Source of the DNA: Takakia lepidozioides
Taxonomy: Eukaryota; Streptophyta; Takakiopsida; Takakiales; Takakiaceae
DNA length: 64,000 nt
Direction of reading: 5' to 3'
NCBI GenBank assembly: GCA_030704615.1
Contig: CM060732.1
Coordinates: 44,869,053 to 44,933,052 of the forward strand
Below the pieces are notes generated by a model. It did no database searches, was not told the DNA's origin, and saw only the letters and a program-made list of their open reading frames with translations. Both the position numbers and the translations under genes were made by a program. This document shows positions 24,085-35,007 of this stretch, piece after piece (the first letter of the stretch is position 1; every line of letters begins with the position of its first letter).

Positions 24085-24530
24085 TCAGTTCATAGTACTT
24101 TTTCTAGGGGAAGACTGAGTAAATGTTTGATTATCTATTTCTTCCATGCTATGTTTAAGTCTGTTTATTCTTCTTCCAAAATTCTCCTAGCTGGCTTCCT
24201 ATATAAAATCTGTCAATTCCAAAACCATAACTGCATAATACTTTTTCCAGGGGAAGACTAAGTAAACGTTTGGTTATCTGTTTCCTCCATGCTATGTCCG
24301 AGTCCACTTTTTCTCCCTCCAAAATTCTCCTAGTTGGCTTTCCGTATAATTTCTGTCAATTTCCAAAATCATAACTGCATAAATATTTTTCCAGGAGAAG
24401 ACTGAATAAATGTTTGGTTTCTATTTCCTCCATGCTATGTCCAAGTCTACTTCTTTTCATTCCATAATTCTCCTAGCTGGCTTCATGTATAATTTATGTT
24501 AAATTTCCAAAACCATAATTGCAGGCCGCG
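24085..24530. repeat. Tandem repeat, three ~144-bp copies
   Basis: Copies start near 24101, 24244 and 24389 at TTTTTC(T/C)AGGGGAAGACT. Each continues through TTCCTCCATGCTATGTCC, AAAATTCTCCTAGCTGGCTT, a TATAATTT word and CCAAAACCATAACTGCA. The last copy ends at CCATAATTGCAGGCCGCGAAG, which looks like a splice acceptor, but no exon with a recognised product follows. The copies differ by scattered substitutions, so the array is not very recent. Confidence 0.72.
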
Positions 24531-27348
24531 AAGATGTCAATGATCACAAGAGCATTCATTCTAAGAAAAGATGTTTTTGTGAGCACTCTCTTCCCAGATG
24601 AAAGAGCGGTAAAAGAAGCAATCTTGGCTACATATGGTGTAGCTGAGGGGACACTATGATGCAACAATTGATGGACCGAAAGATGGGGGCCACAAGATAA
24701 AACTTAAAAAGTGAAGCTGGCTTGCGACCTCGTGCAACATCACACACATTCAAATGACTAGATGGCATTATATGCATTTGGTCAAAAAAAAAGTTGTATC
24801 GAATTTTACAAATACCAAAGCCTCCTCTGAATGCATCTGTGAATTAGGATAAAGATGCATGGATAGGAGGCTTGCATTCTTGGGTGAAGGTATGACTTAT
24901 TGTTAAAACTTTTTGCTACTGTGCTATAGCCTATTTCCTAGTCACAATCCTAGTGACCTTTTGTGCAAATTTGGGCAATGTAAGGTTTGGGCGGCAAATC
25001 AGATGTATGTAGATCATAAAATTTATACATAGTATATATATGCTACCCACAATAGAACTAGTAATGGATGTAGTGGTTTTTGGCTGGCCTTTAGATGATG
25101 TTCTTGGTCTTTTTTGAGAGATGAAGAATATTAATGAAGGAAGATCCAGTCCATGGTTTGGCCAGATCACATGTATGACTTGTGATAATCACAAGAGTAT
25201 TTGGTCAGAGAGTGGAGGTGCTTGCTGACGTTTTAACATTTGTTGTGGAGTCTTTGTTTGCTCATTCAAAGTGCATGTAATTTGTTTGTTGTTTATATTC
25301 ATCAGTTATTTTGGGTCATAAGACATCAGTATCAGAAAAATATAAAGAAGTAAGTCTTCCTTACATTCAGTAGTCATCACCACATCACCACAGGTTGTGG
25401 CATTTAGTCGCTGAATGGTCTGTGTACGTGATGATGTTGAAATAAAACTAGAAGAGGGTTGACTTGATCTCATTTATAAATTCCAGTGAAATCCTCTGCA
25501 AAAATTAATGGATTCATGGAGAAAGAAAGCCAATAACTTTGTTTGTACAATTGTAGTTATAAGCTGACAGCTCAATCAACGACTTAAGGGGGCAGTGGGA
25601 CTTGGTCTGAGCAGTAGTCACCGTTTAGTAGAGCTAGTACTGTGAGCCAATCAAATATAGGGATAAAATTCAATTTCACCAGTAGACTTACTATAAACTG
25701 GACAAACCCGAATGCAAGTAATAGTTGTATAATTTGAAATGAGTAGTTCAGGATATACCACAGAAAATTAAAAGAGAATTGTGATATGCTCTATCCCATG
25801 TGGGAGTTGTACATTTTTTATGTTTTCAAACTATCTGAATTCAAGCATGCCTTGAACATTATCTGAAAGGCCATCTTGTTGGAAGTTTTGTCATATTATA
25901 TGATATGTTGTATTTATATTACAAAACAAATTATAAAAAAATCTGAAAGTAATAAATAAATAAGTAGAATGTTTGATATGATCGATTTTCTGTAAAGATG
26001 ACAACGTATGGATTTCATATTGAAGTTTAATCAAAATAACAAATTATTTTTAGCAAGGATTCAATATATTACTATCATAATATTCTTATTTGATAAGAAC
26101 AAAACTTATATCTATGAATTGATGTCAACCTTTGTATGAAACAAAATGAGAACTCATGTTGCATGTCCATCTAATCGACTTACCAAGCTTCAATGCCGCT
26201 AATATATTCTTACAACTACTAATGTCATTATTGGATCAAAATCCGTGGATTTGGCATTGAGTTTATAGTGCATGTACAAACAATACCTGCGGGTTTGATT
26301 CAATGTTGATTTTAAGTTGAATGAATGTTGCTATTCAAAATTTGAGATGTTACTATTCCTTAACTATATTCCTCACTGACTAGTACATGTACAAAATCAA
26401 TGTCAAAGACAGTGTGTATTTACTATTAGATGTGGAATGAGCAGTGAAGAATCCCTCCAGTGAGACAGATAGGATTAGGGAACGCTGGTGAAGTATGCCC
26501 AATAACATTTTTTGTGTAGATGCATGTCGTTCAGAGCCAGGAAGAGCCTAGCAAGATGAGTACTGATAAATTGTTGCTCGCCATAAAAAATGGAAGAAAT
26601 TATGTCTCATGCCATACTTCGAGTTTCAAGTGAAAGTAACTAATTTGCATGCAATTTGGCATTTGCAACAATGTCACCGCAAGTGAAATGCAGTGAATAA
26701 TTTTTTTAAATGGAAAATAATAACAACAAATTTTGAGATAATTGTATCTGATCTGCTTAGTTTTAAATCATTAGGTGTGAATATGAGTGATATCATCTGC
26801 ACAAGTGTTACAGTGTAGTGAGTTAGCAGTTGCCAACTTGCAGAAGTATAACAAGTCCCTCGATGAAAGTGACTTCTCAGCGACTCCATGTACATCTGTA
26901 GTGAAAATGTTGGTACAAGCTAGTGGTGTTTGTCTTGGAATGTGTCAGTAATATGGTCTTTAGTAAACAAACATCTTGGATATTGTATAAGCTCTAGAAG
27001 TATTCTTTGTATCATGGTTCAATGTGAATTTGTTTGAAATTCTAGGAACTGCATGGACCCGCATGATCCAACCAAGCTATGTCTGCAACAGCCATTGAAG
27101 CTCTCTTTGTATGGGTTATTGAGGGGTCCCCACATTTTTCGAATCTGAAGTGTTTAGCATTGTCTTCAACATGGAGGTTAGGCCTTCCAGAGATCCAACT
27201 TTTAGCTTGGTACTGGTAGGCAATATGAGAATTTTCCCTCACCAAAACTGGTTGGAATTGGAAATCGTGCACATGATACTACTTGAATATTCTTTAGATA
27301 GTCCATTGGTGTTGACTATCAATCAGCAAATAACCCTTAAACAATATC
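24531..27348. other. AT-rich intergenic DNA
   Basis: No gene, RNA or mobile element was recognised. Several short open frames (for example 26674-26895 and 27042-27272, both minus) lack supporting features. Confidence 0.4.
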
Positions 27349-27353
27349 GTTAC

Positions 27354-27811
27354 TAGAGGAGTAAATTACTGCATTAACTTACTTAAGACGTATCAACATT
27401 GGCAACGGCAACGGCGGGAGCCAGAATGTCGAGTTCATAACTATCTAGTCAGCTAGTTTATGTTATCCAATGTATTCAAATCTAGCCAGCTAGCTTGCAT
27501 TCTAGTCCACTGAATTCTAAAATCCTAATGATAGTATTTCCTGCTTGTGGCATGGATATAGTGTGGCTAAGTAGGCTTGCTTTCCACCTTCTCTATCCGT
27601 CGTGTAAGGGGAGTTAGCAGTCTGAGAATAGCTGGAGGGATAGGTTGCGTGTTTTCCAGCTTGCTTAAGCTGGTGTGTACCTTTTGGCCTGTTTGCAATA
27701 CAAACATTGTTACTTGCAATTCCTATGTACAGTCTTGTATCACGGGTTAGTCTGTAGTACTAGTATTGTTTGCTTCAGCATGAAAGTCAGGAGAAAGCTG
27801 GTATTCCCTTA
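27354..27811 (+). repeat. 5' LTR of Copia element
   Basis: It begins TAGAGGAGTAAATTACTGCA and ends near TATTCCCTTA, and pairs with 30789-31245. The two LTRs differ by scattered substitutions and small indels, so the insertion is older than the gag-only element at 5.9-9.2 kb. Confidence 0.85.
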
Positions 27812-27903
27812 GGTTATGGTCCCACGAACCTGTCCTTAAACTGTGTCATTGTTTTTATTCTTATTTTTTGGTTTAGTGCAGCCTGAAGTACGTTTGTGTC
27901 AGC

Positions 27904-28640
27904 ATGACGGACGTTACTAAAAATCTGGGAAACATAGATAGGTTCAACGACGAGAACTGCGCTATTTTCCTTGGGAAAGTGTTGATTGGGGTAGTGGACG
28001 GGACAGAGCCCAAACCAGCAAGCGCTGGTGCTGATCAGTTAGCCTAGGTCAAGCGAGACAAACAGACGATCCACCTTCTTTGTCAAACGATAGACAAAAA
28101 ATATTTGAAGAACGTTATCAGTTGTGTGACCTCAGATGCAATTGGGCGAAGCTGATATTGATTCAAGAGCAAGATGCCAACGAGAGCGTTCATGTCTTGC
28201 AACAGAGGTTTTACAAAGTACAGCTATGGGAAGGAAATGGGATCGCCTCTTTTCTCCGCAATGTAGACATGGTTGTTAGTCAGTTGGCTAGTCGGGGAGA
28301 TAAGATGTTCACTGAGGCTGCCATCATTGCTAAGATCATGGCCAACCTTCCGTCAAGTATGATAGCTTGCTATCATCGTGGGATATCACTCCGAATGCAT
28401 TCAAGACTCTGGAGAATTTGACCTTGCGCTTGCTGCAGCAAGAAGCTCGGATCAAGAGTCGTCAGGATGCTAGTACAGACAAGGTGACGACTTTCGTGGC
28501 TGCGAAGTCAGAAGGAGGTTCCAAGTCTGGATAGTTCGGAGGTGGCGAGAAGCAGAAGCAAACCTTCACGTACAAGCAACGTCAGGTTATGTAGGGAGAT
28601 AGAAGACCAGAAGAAGAACACCGCGTGTCACAAGTGCAGG
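27904..28640 (+). pseudogene. Copia gag remnant (UBN2-type)
   Basis: From ATG 27904 the frame reads MTDVTKNLGNIDRFNDENCA, the usual Copia gag opening. It meets a TAG at about 28045 and shifts frame further on. Downstream pieces include LTLRLLQQEARIKSRQD and a partial zinc knuckle around CHKCRRKG near 28630, of the CX2C...C type, whose second half is lost where the element is interrupted. This protein would form the virus-like particle. It is non-functional here. Confidence 0.72.
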
Positions 28641-29100
28641 CGAAAGGGGGCTCTGCCATCGGTATCATTTTTTTTACTAGCCTTGGAGCCTTCTTCATTT
28701 GTGCATTCGCGTGCCCATATTTCCGCGGATTACTATATAGCCACCCTATATCCGAGGATAGTTTATGAACATTCTGACTTTGATGATTAAAATCCAAATA
28801 TAAACTCATACCCATATTTTGCAGGATCAGACAGTGGACCAGAAAGACTAAATATTTATTTTATTTAGTTTTAAAATTTATCTAGGATATTTAAACTGAT
28901 ATAAATATATATTCAGATTCAAAACTGACATCAATATATATTATTTCAAAATAAATCCTATTCTTATTATTATGTCATTCACTCATTGTTTATAAAAAGA
29001 AATTATGAAATTTTACTATATTTATAAAATAAAATTCGGATTTCAGATTTGGCCCAACAAAAATTATACGATTTTATTTTACTTTATTTTATGAAAACGG

Positions 29101-29700
29101 GTATGTGCCGGCCCATACGAATGGGGGCCACTGTCCCTTGTTTTGTTAATTGTTTAAAAAACAAAAAAAACAAACACTATTGTCTGGTATGTGACGGCGC
29201 ATACCAAATGTGAGGGCCATTGTCCCCTGTTTTGTAAGGAGAGAGAAAAAAAAAAAAAAACAAAAAAAAAAACACATACACACATTGTTGTCTGGTATAT
29301 GCCGGCGCATACCAAATGTGAGGGCCATTGCCCCTGTTTTGTGTTAAAAGTTAAAAAAACACACACACACACACTTTCTTTCTGGTATGCGCCGGCGCAT
29401 ACGATATGAGGGCCATTGTCCCCTGTTTTGTTATTATTTAAAATAATTTAAAAAAAAAAACACTGTTGTTTGAGATATATTTCATCTGTATTAGAACCTA
29501 TATGCGTCTGCTTATACCCAAAATGGAAACTGTTGTCTGAGATTCATTTTGTCATGAAAACCTGTATGAGTCTGCTTATACCCAAAATGAAGACATTGAT
29601 GTCTGATATTAGAGCTTCCCTAAAATTGTATGTGCTTGCGCATACCCTAGATGAAGGCATTTCGAACGGTATGCGCCTGTGCATATACTAAATGGTCAAA
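29101..29700. repeat. Palindromic array built on GTATGCGCCGGCGCATAC
   Basis: About eight units lie near 29101, 29188, 29295, 29385, 29498, 29563, 29628 and 29668. Each carries a version of GTATGYGCCGGCGCATACC. The one at 29385-29402 is a perfect 18-bp palindrome. The first four are followed by ATGAGGGCCATTGTCCCCTG and TTTTGT, then A-rich spacers; later units degrade to TATGCGTCTGCTTATACCC. The layout resembles subterminal binding-site arrays of DNA transposons, but no CACTA-type end was found, so the identity is open. Confidence 0.65.
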
Positions 29701-30114
29701 CCCTAGTTTTCTTTTAATATGTTCATCCTAAATCTTATGCACATGTTCCACAAGCAGAACATCCTTTCGGGGCAGTATCGTTTTCATGTCGCATATTAGG
29801 ACTTTATCGCATGAAGAATGTTCCAACTCATTTCATTGAGATGATAATGGCCTCCTCTATTGAGCAACATCCTGCCTTTGTAGGAATTGCTTGCAATCAT
29901 CTAAAGGTGCACGGTTGTAGTTAGACCTCTTATGTCACTCAAAAAATGTCTGCGGGAATAGGGGGTTTTTATGTCGTAAGGCTACACGGTTATAGGTCTT
30001 CCGGTATTCAATATGTAATTCGTGGGAATATGGGATTTTCCCATTCGTGAGCCTATGCTCAGGAATACAAGTTCACAGCTCTCAAGCTTACACATTTAGG
30101 CTCACAGAATAACA

Positions 30115-30755
30115 TTCCTACTGTAAATACTACAACATACGTTTTGAACAGAACCGGCACGAGAACCTTGGAGGGATTACTCCATACAAGGCATGATTCC
30201 GTGTCAAGCCATCAGTCGATGACATCAGAGTATTTAGATCAGATGCTTACATACATGTATCCAAGGAGCTGAGGCACAAACTTCTACCGAAGAGCAAGAA
30301 GGGGATTCTCTTGGGCTACTCAGACACGAGTAAGGCATATAGACTATGGGATGTGGCTGGCGGCAAGGTCGTCGAAAATAGAGAAGTGTTTTTTGTTGAG
30401 AGGCATGTGCCAGACCTGACATCAAATGGAGAAGAAAGATTTGTCCCAGATCTCAACAAGAGCTTCTTCGATGTTGGGGAGATAACACCAATTGCATCAG
30501 TTCCAACAGTGGGAGCCCCCGATAATGGCTCAAACGAGGAGCAAGTAACTCAAAGCAGTGTCGATGGATTGGCCGGCCACTTTGCTGATGACAACATTCA
30601 CGATGAAGTTAGGGTAGACGGCTCACATAAACCATTCAAATTTAACGATATAGGAGCTGATTATGAAGACGAACAACTAGTTTCTAAACATTATGTTGAC
30701 ATTATTGATGAAGAACTGGCAGTGCAATCGGCAGTTGCTCTCACAGCTGCTTGAT
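30115..30755 (+). pseudogene. Copia integrase C-terminal remnant
   Basis: Near 30118-30160 the text reads VNTTTYVLNRTGTRTLEG, the usual Copia integrase stretch after the catalytic core. After a frameshift the open frame includes LPKSKKGILLGYSDTSKAYR and LWDVAGGKVVENREVFFVER, the classic Copia integrase GKGYRLW-type C-terminal segment. An acidic linker follows, and the frame stops at 30752-30754. The reverse transcriptase that should come next is absent; the 3' LTR begins 34 bases later. Confidence 0.8.
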
Positions 30756-30788
30756 TATATGTCACTACCAATGTTGTGCAAGTGGGAG

Positions 30789-31245
30789 TAAAGGAGTAAG
30801 TTACTACATTAACTTACTTAAGACGCATCAACACTAGCAACAGCAACGGCGGGAGCCAAGGTGTCGAGTTCATAACTATCTAGCCAGTTAGTTTACGTTA
30901 TCCAGTGTATTCAAATCTAGCCAGCTAGCTTGCATTCTAGTCCACTGAATACTAAAATCCTAATGATAGTAGTTCCCGCTTGTGGCATGGATATAGTGTG
31001 GCTGAGTAGGCTTGCTTTCCACCTTCTATATCCGTCGTGTAAGGGAAGTTACCAGTCTGAGAATAACTGGAAAGATAGGCTACATGTTTCCAGCTTGCCT
31101 AAGTTGGTGTGGACCTTTTGGCCTTTTTGCAATACAAGCATTGTTACTTGCAATTCCTGTGTGCAGTCTTGTGGCACGGGTCAGTCTTTGGTACTAGTAT
31201 TGTTTGCTTCAGCATGAGCGTCAGGAGAAAGATTGTATTCCTTCA
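30789..31245 (+). repeat. 3' LTR of Copia element
   Basis: It starts TAAAGGAGTAAGTTACTACA directly after a purine-rich CAAGTGGGAG, ends TATTCCTTCA, and is followed by the target duplication GTTAC. Confidence 0.85.
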
Positions 31246-31250
31246 GTTAC

Positions 31251-32110
31251 TTCAGGAGTGAGTCTGCAACTTACAGTTGGAAAGAGTTGGGTGTAGAAAC
31301 ATAAGATGTTGTCAGGTACTTGAACATGAACGCTCAAGTGCGATATCCACTGAAATATGATCCCACGCACTTCAATTTCTACAGAGCATTACCATTGCAT
31401 AAGCAACGAGATCAAATAGCCTTTGGCAATGATGCAATGCTGTGCTCGATTTTGAACAGCATGAGGAGAACAACAGCAAGGGCAAGGTCATGAGCTACCC
31501 AAAATGTTCTGGGTTCTGTTTTTGCAAGGTGACAATTTTTTGGTGGGACAGTAAGGATTGGAACCAGGAATCCTTCCTCGCATTTGTATTGTATAAACTT
31601 CAGAAAGAACTCATTTTTGACTTATGGAAACCCCCTTGAATATATGATACTGTGGTTTCTGAGTTTGTCTGCAAATCTTCTAGGTAAAACTCAGGTCAGA
31701 TCCGACTGCATTTGCAGCTTGAAGGTAAAAAGCAGCGACGAGCCAAGCGTGGCCGCCAGGAACGGATTGATTTCTAGACTTACTTCTACTAATATTCTAC
31801 TCAGCATTACTCCAAAAATTAAAGGCCATTAGAGTTGGGTTGGACCTCGTATGAAGGTTGACTGTCCGTGATAACGCTGTTGGCCATTTTAGCTTCAACT
31901 GTAGCAGACATGTAATTGCTCAGTTTCGTGGCTTGCAGGTTCGGTTGCGCGCTGAGGAGTTTAACATATACTCTGCTGTGAAAAATGGGTGGTATATAAT
32001 GCCCACGTATGTGTGTATAAATGATCGTGTCAGGATCCACCTAACTCCAGTCATGGCGTAGGATCCTGGTTCACAAGGACGGAGGAGCTCAAGCGATTCG
32101 ATGAGCGCAA
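31251..32110. other. 3' flank of the NPF gene, no gene seen
   Basis: The stretch between the Copia element and the NPF stop codon has no recognised coding sequence. Because the NPF gene runs on the minus strand, its 3' untranslated region and polyadenylation signal should lie in the right-hand part of this interval; I could not fix the site. Confidence 0.4.
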
Positions 32111-35007
32111 TCATGAGAGGAGAGGAGTTGTGGTCTCTGAGCGGGGAAGGATCTCGGGGAACTTGGCCGCTGTAGAGGCAGGCAGATTACTTTTTCTTAG
32201 ACCAGGTCTGTCGTTGACGGGCTTCTTGTAGTTGTGGACGGAACTCGCAAGACAAAACACAGCAAAATTGAGAGTGCTAACCGCCGCCAAAATCAAGTAG
32301 TAATAGTTCAGATGGTTATTGTTCAGATTGTCGTCTGCAAGCCATCCTCCGTTGAACTTCTCAGTGAAGCCATTGACAGCATTCGCCAGCTCACCACTAT
32401 GGGAAAATCCCATTGCCACGGGAATGAAAGAGATGCTTGTGCCCATGCTCCTCATCTCCACAGGCGCCTCAGACCAGAAGAACTCAAACAGCCCGACGTA
32501 CGCAAAGAACTCGGCACTGTATATCAGGATCCATTGTGGGAGGAGCCAGAAGATACTTAAAGGTACAACTGCACTGGGATCATCAGTAGCGTTGTGGGAG
32601 TTTGCAACCTCCAGACGGATCGATTCAAAGCCTGCAGCATACAACATGGCGACAACAGAGAGCCCCAAACTAACCCCGATGCGCTGCAAATGGGTGATGC
32701 CATGAGGGTAGCCAGTGAATCGACGTATGAAAGGCACAAACCAGCGATCGTACGCAACCACTTCGATCAGCACAAAGCCCACAGCTACAGCCGACAGTGA
32801 TACTGCAGGCGGGTACTCAAAGCTCTTCCCGATCTTTCGCTCCATGGTGTCGGCTTGAGCTACTGCCCAGATATGCATCTGAGCCATCACTAAATACAAA
32901 GGGAGAGCACTCATGAGGATTGGCACGCACCGCACAAGGGCCTTCAGCTCCTCCACCTGCGTAACTGTGCACAGCCGCCATGGGCTCACAGCGTTCGCCG
33001 CGCCGCTTCTGGTCTCGGACTCCTCCACTATCGCTGCTTTGTCTAGGACCCTTCATAGAAACAAGCCGCATTCTTCAGTACCAATCCTCATATTCAGAAT
33101 TTACCAATCCTCAGGCTATATTGAGGCCTAAAGTTGATAATCCGCGCACATGCTTATCTTATATTTTCAAAAGGCGCTCCACGTTTGCTAAACCTGCCCC
33201 ATTTCAGTTCCGTGTACATGTTAACTGAAATCAAGTGCAATTTCTGAGGAGAGACATTTAGCTCGGGGCTTCTAGGGCTTCGTAGTCTACTGCATAGAGC
33301 AACATAAAACGTAACACAAACCTAAAGCTCAACATCTCCCTCAAGACACTTCGTCCATCTTTGAGAAACTATATATACATATAAAGTTCTACACTTCCAA
33401 GAGAGGGCTCACCCCAAGCCTTCCGAGTGAGGGAGCAAGTGATATCTTGTGTGGCTGGATGGAGCTGACTCCTGATCATGAACCTCAAAGAGCATGCTGC
33501 TGTCAGCTGGTAAGGTTGAGCGCCATTTCCGAGCAGCTGCAACCAGAACTTTGGCTAGGCGAGTCAACGGGCTCCCGTGAGCCCGTTGAAATCTGTAGAA
33601 GAACGTACCCGAAAGAAAGCTGATGCTCGCAAACACCATGGCCAACCCTATTGTCGCCAACCCCCACACCCATGAGGCGTTCTGTACTAGATTCGTCACG
33701 ATTGTCATGGCCCCGATGGCTCCAATGCTCATGTAAAAAAACAACCAGTTGAAGTAGCTTCGGATACTTTTCCTCTCTTCTGGATCCTCCTGGTCGAACT
33801 GGTCGGCCCCAAGGGTCCAGAGAGTGGGTCTCAAAGCACCTGTTCCCAGAGCTACAGTGTAGAGACCAAAGAAAAATAACGAATATCCTGGGGTCCCAGT
33901 GAAGGGCGGGCATGTATGATCGCTGACTGGGCAGTCCGGTTTCAATCCCGGCACTGAAACTGAGATCACCATTAAAAGGATTCCCTGCATCCATGACAGT
34001 ACCGTGTAATGAGCAGCTTTGCCACAGGTGACCAGTCACTGCATGGACAATCACACTGCACGCAGGAAATCCACTGCCCAAATACTTTCTATGCCAGCGA
34101 GATCACTGAAAGCCTCCACATCTGGTCACTGTTCAAATAGTCCCTCCAGTCCTTCACGAAATTATTTCATAGATCTATCTATTTGTACACTCAAATTTAA
34201 ACGCAACGAGTGACCCTGCAAAACGTCACATTGCAAGTAGTGATCCGACCCAGAATTTGTGATGGTGCACTTACCAGGAGTTCAATGAGTCCTGCGATGA
34301 CCGTGGTCCAGAACCGTCCCAAGAAAGTGTCAGCGACAAAACCCCCAACGAGGGAAGTCATGAACGTTTGTGACCAGTAGTCCGTCACAAGCTTCGCACC
34401 CTCCACTCTGGATATGTGCATCGGGCCCGTCAAATACGATATCAGATTCAACGCGATTCCTAGGCTCACTATTGTCTCCAACATCGCAGCCCCTGTGCCA
34501 TAGAGCCAAAACATTCAAGAACTCACCTTAATTGGGATCTCTATTTGAAATTGCTCTGTTAAGTTCTACTCTTGAAAATCTGCTCCCTTTAGTACATTAG
34601 ATCATCTTCCCTTTCTCTTTGTCTTGAAGACATACAGAACTGAGCCAGCAATTGAGAAAAATCCCTCGAGTAGATCATGGTAGAGATTTAATGGATAAAC
34701 TCTGACGCTTCCAGGCTGCAAAGGAGGCTGAAGTCTAGGCTCGAATAATTTAGTAGCATTTGAATTCAAAAACGTCGCAATCATGTGGAGTGCATGCTGC
34801 CAAGTCGATACCATAAATAAAATAGGCTGGTTTCCACCCTCCAGTCTTGGCCTTGTCAGCTGGGTGTCCTCTTAGATCGACAGTCCCGTCCTCTGTCGTC
34901 CCCAGCAGCCCCTCGCTTACATCTGCCCAGGCTTGCTTGGCATTAATCTCGAGGTCATCATCCTGCTCCGCCTGAAATACGTACCCACAGCCGATTTCCC
35001 AGTTCAT
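32111..35007 (-). CDS. NRT1/PTR (NPF) family transporter, four exons
   Basis: Exons on the minus strand are 35007-34812, 34492-34275, 33984-33413 and 33050-32111. The introns have GT-AG ends and all phases agree, giving 641 codons plus a stop, close to the usual NPF size of about 600. NPF proteins are plasma- or vacuolar-membrane MFS carriers, mostly proton-coupled, for nitrate, peptides, hormones or glucosinolates. Supporting motifs: GTVDLRGHPADKAKTGGWKP near residues 41-60; LGADQFDQEDPEERKS near 196-211; LDKAAI near 331-336, at the end of the central cytoplasmic loop; and FEFFWSEAPVEMRSMGTS in the C-terminal half. About twelve hydrophobic segments are visible. The first helix reads AAMLET where most members have ExxER/K, so proton coupling may differ. 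The start is the ATG at 35005-35007; an upstream acceptor-like site (GTTGTTAG at about 35043) leaves a further 5' exon possible. The substrate cannot be deduced. Confidence 0.88.

Larger units (their letters stand above)
27354..31245 (+). mobile_element. Internally deleted Ty1/Copia retrotransposon
   Basis: Two LTRs (27354-27811 and 30789-31245, about 458 and 457 bp) bound the element. Identical GTTAC at 27349-27353 and 31246-31250 is a 5-bp target duplication. The interior keeps a gag start (27905 on) and the end of an integrase (about 30115-30750) but has no protease, reverse transcriptase or RNase H. In Copia order (gag-PR-IN-RT-RH) both a central block and the whole RT-RH part are missing. 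A foreign palindromic array occupies 29100-29700. It cannot move on its own but could be mobilised in trans. Confidence 0.85.

Noticed and set aside
29101-29700. CRISPR-like array
   Set aside because: The repeats are degenerate and unevenly spaced, the spacers are A-rich and similar to each other, and the context is a plant retrotransposon.
32234-33228. Plus-strand coding frames opposite the NPF gene
   Set aside because: They are antisense shadows of the minus-strand exons, with no domain or independent support.
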